Shown: positions 22,217 to 32,985, counted from the stretch's first letter. The stretch is DNA of 64,000 bases from Simmondsia chinensis (GCA_018398585.1 JAGTTD010000024.1:7592071-7656070), one strand, 5' to 3'. Translations and numbers: made by a program. The notes: a model not told the origin generated them from the sequence alone.

Positions 22217-22282
22217 CTTGACGTGATCATGAAGAAATTTGATGTATCCAATTGCCTCCAGGAGTACTGAGGCTGTATCCCC
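22217..22282 (-). CDS. bHLH transcription factor, 66-bp exon encoding helix 2
   Basis: Exactly 66 bp between a minus-strand acceptor (TTGTGTAG|GGG) and donor (AAG|GTTTGT). It encodes GDTASVLLEAIGYIKFLHDH plus VK, the second helix of the basic helix-loop-helix dimerisation domain. A phase-0 exon of 66 bp here is a well-known feature of many plant bHLH genes. The preceding exon with the basic region, helix 1 and loop should lie to the right, but I could not find it between 22.3 and 24.5 kb. Confidence 0.85.
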
Positions 22283-24517
22283 CTACACAATCCAAATTTA
22301 TTAATTTTTCTTCTTATATGTTACATATATGGCAAGACAATTGCAAATAGCACTAAGAAACTTATCATAGACAACTGTTAAAGGACTCCATATTTGAGTC
22401 CGGTAAATATCTCATATAGGAATTATGAGAGTGAGGAGATCAACATATATGTCTAGCGAGTTACTCCACCTATCTCTTTGAGGACATCTGATAAAAAAAA
22501 GAGCTACTCCACCTAATGTTAATTGATCTAAGATGAAACCTCACTTGAGCTTATATGTGGACTTCACATATGATAACTCAATGGGTTAGGCCTAATGGAT
22601 AGATCAGTCTTAAGTCGCTTCAATCTGGTAAAAATGAGATTTTTGGTATCAGTCACGGCCTAGCTCTACCCATTCCTGACACCATCAATATATAGCAAAC
22701 GGATGTCAAAAGTATTGCCGGTGTGGTTCACCAAAATGCAGATCAATCCAAAAAATTAACAACAATTTGATCTGGTTTTTCAATTTTATGATTGACGAGA
22801 TGTTTGTCTATGTAATGTAGAAATATTTTATCCATTACAAGGATAGAAAATGACCTAATAATATAAATGAACCAATAATAGTGCCAAGTAATGATGATGG
22901 ATGATAGCTGACTCTAATAGTAGGTGGTAGTTATAGCCAAGCTATGGTAATCAAAAGGAGTGACCATATTGGTAGAGGTGCACCATGGAGATGGTATGCC
23001 ATGGTGGTGGCAATGCAGGAGGTGAGAGAAGTTTGTGGTGGCTAGTCATGGTGGTTTTTGGCGACAATGGTGGATGTCGGGGATGCACCATGGTAGTGAC
23101 TGCTCATGGTGATAAATGGTAAAAAATGTAGTCGTGATAAGGGTATACTTGTCGGTCAAGGTGGTTAGGTTAAGTCATGAAAATAGCTAGTTATGGTAGT
23201 AGATGTGGGTGAATAAAGCGAGTTATGCTGGCAAAAGGAGTTCCGGTGGGTGGAGGTGGTGGTTAAAGCGAAGTGGATCATAGTGGTGACAATTTAAGGG
23301 TACGAATGTTTTTAAAAAAAAATAGTTTTTCACTGTTTGGCCACCCTTAAACTATTAATGAGGTTGAACCAAAAGCGGCCAAAGTCCACTACATGATGCT
23401 TTCAACACATCAACTACCAAACAACTTAAACTATCAGCTTAGGAATACTGTTACCTTATAGCATGCTGCCTCATCTGAATTGTTATTCAATTTAAAGCAT
23501 TTAATAGTACACAAGACAATATTATACCTTTTGATAAAAATATCTCAATATAAAGTGTAGGGGTTTTGGGGATTTGATCTCGAGTTATCTATGTCAAAAT
23601 GGTTCTAAATACCATATTAATGATCGACTATTTCAAAAACTTAAATTATAAAAAGATGATTTATAAATAATTATATATACCGTAACACGATCGAAGTACA
23701 CCACTATAGTGCACCATTATTGATTCTTTAGAGAATAAAATGATACGTGTGTTCTTTTCTTACACTTTCAACTGAGTTATAAACTTACAACAACCAAGTA
23801 AAGATAAACTCATAAAATAATTAAGGGTTTCTTCATTTTTGTCTTTAATTTTCGATAAAGAATCTAGGAAAGAAGAGAGAGAGACCACAAGAGTGGATGG
23901 CAGCAGGTGGCGGGGGCCGGGCTGCAGGCTGTGAACGGTGAGGGATAGGAAATGGCAGGTGGGTGGCAGCGGTAGATGACTGACCGTTGGACTTGATTTG
24001 GATTTTTTTAGCTTGTTTCGGTATGTATAGTTTGTTTAATCAAGTCTAAACATTATTATAAAAGCTGTTTTCATAATTCCTTAATTATGACATGACTTTG
24101 ATACCATTGAAGAATTTAATTAGCTTGGAGTTGTTAAAAGATCTTTTAAGAAATATTTTGAAATCAAAATTTGGAAATATTTCAGAAACCTTTTTACAAG
24201 AGCATGATTCATCAATTATGAGATATTATATTCAACTCAATCGATATATCAAATCCTAAATCCTAAAAATACATAACAATGCTTTTGAAGCGCATGGACT
24301 CTAATCTCATTCTCTTGACTTTAGATCATTCTTCACTCAACTTTAAACATTTTTTTTTTCTTGATATGTCATCTTTTAGTATTTGTTATCAGCATGAGTC
24401 AATCCAAATTTTTCTTTGTTTCTTAAGAGTCATTTTTGACAAAATTAGAACAATTAAGTACAATAACTCACTAAATAATTATTATCATTAAAATTATAAT
24501 ATTAATATTCTATAGAG
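22283..24517. other. Intron or intergenic DNA, GGTGG-rich in the middle
   Basis: No exon supported on either strand. Between 22900 and 23290 the plus strand is built of degenerate ATGGTGGTGG / TGGTAGT words, a quasi-repeat rather than a gene. At 22545-22600 a word group (GCTTATATGTGGACTTCACATAT, AACTCAATGGGTTAGGCC) recurs in similar form at 63333-63400, indicating a dispersed repeat. 23880-23960 is GC-rich (GGCAGGTGG words). Confidence 0.45.
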
Positions 24518-24535
24518 CTACCATGTTAGGATGTA

Positions 24536-24766
24536 CCAAAGAGGGCACTAACACGCCGTCACCGGATCCCATTAGAACTCCGAAGTTAAGCGTGCTTGGC
24601 GAGAGTAGTACTAGGATGATTGACCTCCTAGGAAGTCCTCACCCTTAGGTTGGGGGTACTGGTAAACAGCCTCTCTTCAGGTTAACACTTTGAAGGGGGA
24701 AGGCTACGTACATCCGCCCCCCCAGACCCTGCGTAGGCGGGAGCCCTTGAGGCACTGGGTATGTTC
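24536..24766 (+). mobile_element. 5S rRNA-derived chimeric SINE, copy B, with 18-bp target duplication
   Basis: 231 bp. The 5' part (about 24541-24645) is 5S rRNA-like: CACCGGATCCCATTAGAACT, AAGTTAAGCGTGCTTGGC, GAGAGTAGTACTAGGATG and GACCTCCTAGGAAGTCCTC. It covers the 5S internal promoter (A box, intermediate element, C box). The 3' part is unrelated to 5S: CAGCCTCTCTTCAGGTTAAC, GGCTACGTACATCCGCC, CAGACCCTGCGTAGGCGGG and GGCACTGGGTATGTTC, an ending like that of other plant SINEs. It is flanked by CTACCATGTTAGGATGTA (24518-24535) and CTACCATGTTATGATGTA (24767-24784), a 17/18 match, which shows retroposition of the chimeric unit. Confidence 0.88.
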
Positions 24767-24937
24767 CTACCATGTTATGATGTAAGGAATACAACCACTC
24801 GACTTAGTTATTTTATTACAAGATGACACAGTTTTGTTACTTATTTTATAGCTTGGATAATCAACCATATGCCAATCTTACGCCACCTTGATCATTTTAT
24901 AATACATGAAAAATGGACTCTAACATTATAAAATTTA

Positions 24938-25339
24938 GGGTTTTTACTAAAAATTACCTATATTTTTGGTGCAGTTTTAAAAAAAATCACTTTAATTTTT
25001 TAATTTTTCAAAGTTACACATAAACTTTCTAAAATTTTTCAATGTCGCATATTAATATAATACCTTTAACATCAGTTAATTTTTACTGACATGGCATTTT
25101 AAAAATACAAAATTATCTTTATATTTATCAATTTTATAAATATTTAAGTATTTTTTAAAATTATTTTATTTTTTATTTCAAAACCATATAAGTAAAAACT
25201 AATAAATGTTAACGGCCTTAATATTAATGTGTGATATGAAAATTTTTTGAAAAGTTTATATCTGATTTTAAAAGTTAAAAAATGTAAAAAATTTTTAAAA
25301 CTGTACCTAAAATTTAGATAATTTTTAATAAAAAAATTC
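24938..25339. mobile_element. MITE with long terminal inverted repeats and 9-bp target duplication
   Basis: 402 bp, non-coding, about 80% AT. The left end GGGTTTTTACTAAAAATTAC pairs with the inverted right end. The inverted similarity extends about 170 bp inwards (TGCAGTTTTAAAA against TTTTAAAACTGTACC; CGCATATTAATAT against ATATTAATGTG). It is flanked by a perfect 9-bp duplication TAAAATTTA (24929-24937 and 25340-25348). Nine-base duplications are the hallmark of Mutator-like elements. No transposase. Confidence 0.8.
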
Positions 25340-25657
25340 TAAAATTTAAATAAAACAACAAAAATAATGCAATGAGACATGAAAAATTCAACATATATAT
25401 GACATAACACAAGGGAATATTATATTTAGTAGTTAGAAAACTTGTCAAAGAACCATCTTTCCCAAAAGCTTAAGCTGATGGGTGAAGGCTCAGGATTGGT
25501 TTTATACTCTAACATGCCCCCTCACGCAAATGCCCGTTTGGACTTGAAGCGTGGACAATGCACAGGCCTACCTCATACCTTGTGCTTAACTAATTTAATA
25601 TTGAAAGTGGGGGCTGTTGAGATTCGAACTCCTGACCTTTTGGTCATCAAGGCTCTG

Positions 25658-26452
25658 ATACCATGTCAAATTGATTCAACACATGATTACGAAATTGAAC
25701 AAACAGGTCAAAAACCTCAGATTTGGCACGCATAGGATAAATCCACACAAAATGAGAATAATCATCCAATAATAGCAAATAATACTTAAAACCACTGAAA
25801 CTGATAACAGGTGATGCTCATACATCAGAATGAACAATATCGAAAGGACATGAAGTACTGGTTACAGACGCTTGAAAGGGTAAACGACTATGTTTACCTA
25901 GTTGGCAAGCATGACACAAACTGGACTCAGACGAGCTCGAACAAGATATAAATTTTTGTTTAATTAAAGTTGACAAGAATGGCTCCCTCGGGTGGCCAAG
26001 TCGACGATGCCAGAGAGATTGTGTGTGTTTGGAAGCAACTAGGGAAGCATGTGGGGAGGATGCCACTAGCTGTCGGGGTCAACCAGGGCGACTGATTGAG
26101 TTTGGTTTGGGAACAGGGAAACGAGGCCCTGAGCTAGCACAACGAATAATGAGGGACATCGTTTTAGCATTTTTAATGGAGAAACCATCCGAGTCAAATT
26201 CTAAAAGGCAAGAATTATCTTTACAGAATTGACGAACAGAGATTAAATTAGTGGAAAGACCAGGAATATAGAAAACGTTATGCAAATTGAAATGACCAAC
26301 AGGTGTAATAAGAGATTGAAAAATAGTTTGAGGAGACGCAAACCCTGAATAGAAAGTAGATCTAGTGGCATAAGTATTAATTGCAGGATGAAAAAGTGGT
26401 GGATGTAACATATGCTCACCATAAATAGGAGTACTGAAAAAAGGTAACCCAA
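25658..26452 (-). pseudogene. Copia gag-pre-integrase/integrase, left arm of the inverted repeat
   Basis: Minus strand: YGEHMLHPPLFHPAINTYAT, then FNLHNVFYIPGLSTNLISV, FCKDNSCLLEF, SLWHRRLGH, CHACQLGKHSRLPF and FDIVHSDV. Compared with the right arm it lacks about 170 bp that encode the protease DSG region. The missing block is bounded in the right arm by two TCTCTTA words, so it was probably lost by microhomology. It has two in-frame stops. Arm-to-arm identity is high by eye (about 90%). Confidence 0.85.
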
Positions 26453-26565
26453 CCCGGCTAACCCTAGCCGCCGGCTCTTGTGCGCCGTTCCTATTTTCCG
26501 GCGACTTCGGTGTCAAATCGTGACTTGCGGTATTAGCGTAATTATGTTCAACCCAATAATTGGTT

Positions 26566-28055
26566 CTGTTTCACAACCCGGGCTACCTTTCTTCGGTGCT
26601 CCGATTTATGGTGAGCATATGTTATATCCACCACTTTTTCATCCTGCAATTAATACTTATGCCACTGGATCTAATCTCTATTCAGGGTTTGCATCTCCTC
26701 CAACTATTTTTCAATCTCTTACTACTCATTCTACTCGTATGGTTGATTCTTTTTGAATGGATAGTGGTGCATCGTCTCATATGACTAATAACCCCAGTTT
26801 GCTAACGTCTCTTCGTTCTTATCATGGCTATGATAAAATATTAGTTGGTAATGGCGCTTCTTTATCGATTGCTGGGATTCGATCTAGTTCTCTTATTACA
26901 CCTGTTGGTCATTTCAATTTGCATAACGTTTTCTATGTTCCTGGTCTTTCCACTAATTTAATCTCTGTTCGTCAATTCTGTAAAGATAATTCTTGCCTTT
27001 TAGAATTTGACTCGGGTGGTTTCTCCATTAAAAATGCTAAAACGATGTCCCTCATTATTCGTTGTGCTAGCTCGGGGCCTCTTTTCTCTGTCCCCAAACC
27101 AAACTCAATTAGTCGCCCTGGTCAACCCGGACAATCGGTGGCATCCTCCCCACATGTTTCCCTAGTTGCTTCCAAACACTCACAATCTCTCTGGCACCAT
27201 CGCTTGGGCCATCTGGGGGAACCAGTTTTGTCTACTTTAGTTAAGCAAAAGTTCATTTCTTGCTCTAGTTCTTCAGAGTCCAGTGTATGTCATGCTTGCC
27301 GACTCGGTAAGCATAGTCGTTTACCCTTTCAAGCGTCTGTAACCAGTACTTCGCATCCTTTTGATATTGTTCATTCTGATGTATGGACATCGCCTGTTAC
27401 CAGTTTCAGTGGTTTTAAGTATTATTTGTTATTTTTGGATGATTACTCTCATTTTGTGTGGATTTACCCTATGCGTGCCAAATCTGAGGTTTTTGACCTG
27501 TTGTTCAGTTTCGTAATCTTGTGTTGAATCAATTTGGCGTGGAAATCAAGAATTTTCAATGTGATAATGGCACTGAATATATCAACCGTGACTTTAATGG
27601 TCTTTTTCTGCAAAGGGGCATTCTCAGTAGGGTTTCCTGCCCTCACACCTCCCAACAGAATGGGAAAGCTGAACGTATGCATCGTACTATTGGTAACATG
27701 ATGCGTTCCCTTTTATTTCAAGCCCGTATGCCTTTGGAATTTTGGGTTGAAGCAGTTTCTGTTGCAGTTCATACTATTAATCGCCTACCATCTAGCTCTA
27801 TTAAGAAAAAAGATTCCTTTTCAACGTTTATATAAGCAGAAAGTTAATTATGATCATCTTCGGGTTTTTGGTAGTGCCTGCTATCCTAATCTGAGTGCCA
27901 CTGCCTCTCACAAACTTGCTCCACGTTCTACTTTATGTGTCTTCTTGGGCTATCCACCAAATCATAAGGGTTACAAATGTTTGGATCTTTCTACTAATAA
28001 AGTTATTATTTCGAGGCATATTGTTTTTGATACCATTCTTTCATGGTATCAGAGC
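26566..28055 (+). pseudogene. Copia protease and integrase, right arm
   Basis: Order: leader matching the left arm; TGA at 26754-26756 where a Trp or Leu codon is expected; protease MDSGASSHMT with its catalytic DSG; FNLHNVFYVPGLSTNLISV; the His-Cys integrase zinc motif (WHHRLGH...CHACRLGKHS); integrase core with VHSDVW, CDNGTEY and QQNGKAERMHRT. A frameshift lies at about 27520 and another near 27825. The text goes on to VNYDHLRVFGSACYP and PPNHKGYKCLD and then jumps to TGGTATCAGAGC. Only 26566-27535 is duplicated in the left arm. Confidence 0.87.
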
Positions 28056-28136
28056 TCTCCCGAGCCCTCTCGTAAAGGCAAACTCTAGCCTTTGTTTTTA
28101 ATTTTCCAAAAAAAAAAAAAAAAAAAGGAAAGAACC

Positions 28137-28257
28137 AGGTCGCTGCCGCCACCCCAACCCCAACCCCAACCCTAATCCTAACCTCGCTGCCGCGCCGCCA
28201 GTAACGCCCAGCCGCCACCCTAACCCTACCCCTAACCCTCGCCTCCCTGTCCCGCGG
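28137..28257. repeat. C-rich CCCCAAC/CCCTAAC tract
   Basis: Multiple CCCCAAC and CCCTAAC units mixed with GCCGCC words. It sits just after an A18 run and before the copia LTR end. It probably belongs to the 5' leader of the copia family. The minus strand could form G-quadruplexes. Not a telomere. Confidence 0.6.
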
Positions 28258-28461
28258 TGAAGGCTCATGATTAGTTTTATACTCTAACAAAACTGCTCAT
28301 AGAAATCCCAAGGGAGATGTCAGAAATATATTTTCTGCAGCTTTATATACCGACGATAGTTCTATTATTATTTTATATGAAAAGTATTGAATGCATTTTC
28401 TTTTTGTGTTAAAAAAAATGCAATTCTTTTTTTAATATTAAAGATTATCCCATAATTATTT

Positions 28462-29531
28462 CAGTAGCGGATTCAAAATTTTAGTTGAGGATGGGTTTGA
28501 AATACAAATTACTTTCACTTCCCATTTTATTCAATTCATTGGTCGTATATTTGTTCACATTTTCATTCGAAGTCAAAATTTTGCTCTTAATCACTGCTAA
28601 CTATAAGAAATGTCTGAGACAATGTAATTTAAGATATCCAAACATACATAGATACATATCGTAAAGTAATAATTTTTCAAATTCAATTGAGACCTAAATT
28701 GGGGTCTTATTGTCGTTTAAAATATTATTGTAAAAATTCTCATTGGATAACATATTTTTGTCGTTACACTAATGAGAGGAAGGTAATTTTAAATAGTAGA
28801 TCCAGATTTGTAACTCACGAGATTATCATTATCATCATCATCATCATCATCATCATTCCCGATGCCTCATGAGTTCGATAAATAATTTTAGAATTATTTG
28901 TGAAATTTTGTATTTAATTTAACTGTTACATGTAAGATATTTCAAAATTTTCCTATAAGTAAAATATTACAAATAAGCTTGAAGAAGAACTAATGTGTAA
29001 ATATAAACTTACAAACATGCAATTTTTATAATCTAATTTATAGAATTGAAAAGGTTAGGAAAAAATAATGTTCAAAAAAAAAAAAAAAAAGAAAAGGTTA
29101 GGAAAAATAATTTGAAGTAATTTGCATGTAAACAAAAATTTTTTTGGGAGTGCATATGAGTTAATTATGTGTATATCTAAACAAAAATTAGGGAGACCAT
29201 TGACATATAACAAAGTTATTTTATTTTATTTTTCTCTTAGAATATATAATATTTTTAATATTATAAAAAAAAGCTTTAGAAATTGTAAGTCTGATTTAAA
29301 CGTAAAGGCACAAAACTCCAAACATAGTGTTCAAAAAAAGTCCCAAAATGAGACTGGCCCCACAGACCAAGAATCGAACCCACGTCCTCGAAATACCTAC
29401 AATTGTGTTGCTAATAACCCGGCCAAGAGGATAACAACACATCTTATCTCTCTTTTATGTTTATATATACGATATTATTTAGTTCGGTGGGAGCTTGAGC
29501 CCACCCGAGGGCCAACGTAGATCCGCCACTG
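28462..29531. mobile_element. Non-autonomous hAT-type transposon with 8-bp target duplication
   Basis: 1070 bp. Left end CAGTAGCGGATTCA; right end, read inverted, CAGTGGCGGATCTACG; flanked by perfect AATTATTT (28454-28461 and 29532-29539). Eight-base duplications and CAGTGGCGGA-type termini fit plant hAT elements. No transposase. Inside there is a (TCA)n microsatellite at about 28829-28856 and a tRNA-like GGGTTCGATTCTTGG word on the minus strand near 29370. Confidence 0.83.
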
Positions 29532-29559
29532 AATTATTTCTTTTAAGTATGAAATATAA

Positions 29560-31280
29560 TGGCGACAGAGAAGCATTTGGGGATTCATTTAGAGTGACAC
29601 ATATAATTGAAATTGGATTGTGAAATTGTAATTTCGATTTCAATACGGTGGAATTGAAATTTTGAGGTAACTAAAATTCTATTGTTTGTTTCATTAAATG
29701 AATTGGAGGTCAGAATAGTTATTCTAATCCTCATGGGTTTTCGATCAACTGAATTGGAGCATTTCGAGTTTTACACGAGTATCTAGAATTGGACTGTGAA
29801 ATTAGAATTCCATTTCAATTGTGATGGAATTGGAATTAGGGTAATGTTGAAATTCCAATATTTGGCTAACCAAATATTTGGAAGTTGGAATTATAACTTC
29901 AGAAATATAATTGTCTCGAATTTGGAGTTGATCAAGTTAGACCATTTTGGATTTTGAGACAACTAGGGTTGCGTTTTGGTTCGATTGGATCATTATGAAT
30001 TCGAGTCATTCTAAGTTTCAAGTGAAATTGGTTTGGGTTTAGTGGGGGTGAATCATATTATGCTCAAGTAGTATAGGATTTTGGGTTGATAAGATGGGTT
30101 CATTCTAGGATTCGGGTTTGCAAGGGTCAGATTTTATTGGATATGGAAATTTAATGCCCCATCCATCTTTGATTTCTATTGAATCAAGTTGTCTCATTTT
30201 CTGTGCCGAGTTACCTAAGCTAGGTGAAAGTTAGGTTGGATTGAGATATATCATGTTTAATTTTAGTCATCTCTAGGTTTTTATTGAATTAGGCTGAGTT
30301 ATCTAGGTTTTGGATCAGTACATGGACCGTGTTCAAGTCAGACTCGAGTCTAATAGGGTCATTTTAGGTTTGAGCCATCTAAGATTTTGAGTCTATTGAT
30401 TTGGGTATTTCCATCTTTGAGTTACATTGGGTCAGGTTTAGGTTGAGTTAGATCAATTAAGGTTCAAGTCATTCAAATAGAGTCATTTTCAATTTCAGTT
30501 CAAGTTTGGGTTGGGTTGAGCATTTCGGTTTGAAGTAATCTTGGGTTTTAGGTTGATTGAGCTAGAGAATTTCATATTTTAGATCAATAAAGTTAATATG
30601 ACTTCCCTCGACCCAAGGAATTAGAATGTATGATTTTTAGTTAAAGTTCAATTCCATGGATTTAGGCGACATAATAGTAATTCCAATTCCAGTAAGAGAA
30701 ACAAACAACAGAATTCAAATTTTGGATCCCAATTTTGGTCTTAGCCCCAATTTCAAGCTCCAATTCCATGCTTCGAATAGGACTAAGCTCTGTTCGGTAC
30801 ATGAAATTGGAATTGGACTATGGAAATTGAAATTCTATCATTTGCTTAACCAAAGGAGTGGAAGTTGGAATTATAATTAATAACTAATCATCTCTGGTTT
30901 CTAGTCAATAGAGTTATATCATTTTGGATTTTGGGTCAATTAGGTTCAGATTTTGGTTTAACTTGGGTTAGGTTTTAGTTGAGTTAAATCATATCGTGCT
31001 CAAGTCGTATCAAATTTTTGTTTGATTAAATTGATTCATTCTAGGATTCAGGCTACAATAGGTCTAGTTTGAGTTCAATAGGGTGATTTAGAGCTCGAGC
31101 CATCTAGATTTTATGTCAATCAGTTTGCGTCATTTCTAGTTTCGAGTTACCAGTTTTGGGTCAAATTTATGTTAGTTTGAGTTATGTCACGTCACTAGCT
31201 TTAGTCATTTGTTGGTTTTGTGTCAATTAGTTTAGTTTATCTCATGTATTGGATCTGCTCAGTTGGGTGTTTATGTTTCT
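29560..31280. repeat. Quasi-repetitive GGGTTGAGT/GGTTTGAGCC DNA
   Basis: 1.7 kb of imperfect phrases such as GGATTTTGGGTTGAT, GGTTTGAGCCATCTA and AGGTTGAGTTA, without a coding frame. Segments near 29600-29700, 29780-29900 and 30640-30890 repeat AATTGGAATT-rich motifs that may be nested element ends. On the opposite strand it resembles 16.95-17.85 kb. Confidence 0.5.
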
Positions 31281-31488
31281 CTTTTTTATACGTATTGTAC
31301 CCTCATTGACAATGTTATTTCCGACAAACACAAGTATATCTTAATGGAATTTTGTATTATCAGAGTGAGAACATGTTGGGTTGGAACATACTCAAAAAGA
31401 ATCAAAGAATTCACATAACAAGCACTCTTAAAGACGTAGCAAAGAAGACTCAACAATGTGACCGAAAAGAACCAACCGACAAATTAGG

Positions 31489-32139
31489 TGATGCAGCCGC
31501 CAAATGGGTCTTGGCAGGTCAAGCTGAGGAAGCTGGTAGGGTCCGAAAATAACAAGAACCGGGTGCCAAGAATGGATAGAAAGAGACAATGCCGGATACG
31601 TGATTGGCGGATAGCTTGGCGGTAGGGATTAATAGCGGCAAGGAAAGTGATAGAAGCTCAAGCTTGGCGTCACCAGATCTTGGCCCCACCAATGAAATCA
31701 CACGGAAGAGGGTTGTGAATTGTTAGTGTGATTTAGATAGAGTTTCATTTAGATTAGGATTTGTTTTAATATTTCAGATTTCAAGTCTTTATTTAATTTT
31801 ATTTGTTCAATTATTTATTTTAAAAGTGAGCATACGGATTGCGATCTCAGCCATTGGATTTATCACGCAAATTATGATCTCAACCCTCAGTTCAAATTAG
31901 AGTTTAAAATAGAATAAGAGTTAAATTAGGAAAGTCCTTCTATTTAAACAAGAGGAGACCTAGGGTTTCATTAGCCAATTTCTTAGACTTATCTTATTAT
32001 GTTGATTCTTCTCTGTAGAGAGAGAATTAGTATGAATTTTATCTTTTCCGTTGTAACTTTTATTAGAGTTTAATAAGAATAAAGGGAAGGCCGTCGTTTC
32101 CTTCTCATCTCCCTAATCTTCCGCTGTCGTGCTGCATCA
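31489..32139 (+). repeat. 5' LTR of the 31.5-34.4 kb element
   Basis: 651 bp, TGATGCAGC...GCTGCATCA. CTATTTAAACAAGAG at about 31939 is a possible TATA region. Colinear with the 3' LTR except for the plastid insert and scattered substitutions. Confidence 0.9.
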
Positions 32140-32172
32140 GTTGGTATCAGAGTACAGAACGATTCCTAAACG

Positions 32173-32985
32173 ATGGCCCCAAAATGTCAAAGGTACGCTA
32201 CCATCAAGGACGTTCCTAACCGAGACCGACACGCTCAAACCGAACGGAGATTAGACGATGTTGAAAAGAAACTTAGGCGAATTGAGCGTTGCTTGATTCA
32301 ACCGGGGGCAAACCTTCGCTTAGAGCTAGGAACCCAGCCCCAACGCCCATTAACACTGGGTGAAAACAAAAACGTGAAGGATAAGATCAATGATCCGGCA
32401 TCGGTTGCTGATCTACCGGACCTTGAGTCGAGGCAACATCAGCTCTTTATCGGGACCGCCAACTTTGAAGAACAGAGGGTGGACACTGACCTCTATGATG
32501 AACCTCCAGAGTTTGTAGAAAAAGGAGAACCGATCTTTGGAGACTCACCATCTCTTGATTGGTCTTCTCCACCCATATTAGATGAACCTATCTTTGACGA
32601 GGAGGAGGAATCGGATGAGGAAAGGAGTCACTCGAGGAAAGCTTATCCAGAAGAGTTGGCGTCTTATGTACCGCTAACAAGGGAAGAACATAACCGGCTA
32701 AATTGGGAACCTTTACAGAGAGTAGAGCCTAATGTGGAGCACGAGTACATCATAAGCCTAATGTGGAGGTTACTAGTGATGATCTACATCCGGGTGAGAC
32801 AGAAAGGTGGATCTGCTATACTAACGCCAACCAAGGATGGAACTTGGCGGGGCTGTGACAATAGTGAAGCAACACAAGTGACAGGATCAAGAGTGTTACC
32901 GGGAGCTGTGACAGAGGTATGGACAAGTCCACAATGGAAGCGTCAAGTACTGATAGAAGAGTTACCGGGACCGCCTTATCACTGA
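32173..32985 (+). CDS. Unrecognised 270-residue protein of a non-autonomous LTR element
   Basis: Starts 33 bases after the primer-binding site, where gag normally starts. Visible: a basic, probably coiled-coil N-terminus (MAPKCQRYATIKDVPNRDRH then TERRLDDVEKKLRRIERCL, residues 1-41); a very acidic segment at about 115-155 (EPIFDEEEESDEERSHS); and no CCHC knuckle, DSG or RT motif. It may be a gag remnant or a different protein retained by the element. The frame is intact over 270 codons while the rest of the internal region is not coding. Function unknown. Confidence 0.5.
   Translation: MAPKCQRYATIKDVPNRDRHAQTERRLDDVEKKLRRIERCLIQPGANLRLELGTQPQRPLTLGENKNVKDKINDPASVADLPDLESRQHQLFIGTANFEEQRVDTDLYDEPPEFVEKGEPIFGDSPSLDWSSPPILDEPIFDEEEESDEERSHSRKAYPEELASYVPLTREEHNRLNWEPLQRVEPNVEHEYIISLMWRLLVMIYIRVRQKGGSAILTPTKDGTWRGCDNSEATQVTGSRVLPGAVTEVWTSPQWKRQVLIEELPGPPYH

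Larger units (their letters stand above)
25440..28290. mobile_element. Rearranged copia locus with head-to-head inverted duplication
   Basis: Both outer ends carry the same LTR-end motif (GGTGAAGGCTCA...TTTATACTCTAACA at about 25484-25523 and 28257-28290). Inside, two copies of the protease/integrase region face away from each other around a spacer at about 26453-26565. Each copy ends abruptly at an ATGGTATCAGAGC primer-binding-site-like word (minus strand near 25660; plus strand near 28050). No reverse transcriptase or RNase H remains. Confidence 0.8.

Noticed and set aside
24541..24645. Functional 5S rRNA gene
   Set aside because: Only part matches 5S rRNA, with changes in conserved positions. 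It is fused to a SINE-like tail and flanked by a target duplication, so it is a retroposon.
24518..24784. Cassandra TRIM (LTR element carrying 5S)
   Set aside because: No terminal direct repeats, primer site or polypurine tract; the flanks are an 18-bp duplication rather than 5 bp.
25612..25665. tRNA gene on the minus strand
   Set aside because: A GTTCGAATCTC B-box-like word follows TGGTATCAGAGCC, but no cloverleaf can be drawn; it is the primer-site-adjacent region of a copia family.
28150..28250. Telomeric repeat
   Set aside because: Mixed CCCCAAC/CCCTAAC/GCCGCC words without a regular unit; sits at the copia leader.
32173..32985. Host gene encoding the 270-residue protein
   Set aside because: It lies exactly between primer site and 3' LTR of a complete LTR element with target duplication, so it belongs to the element.
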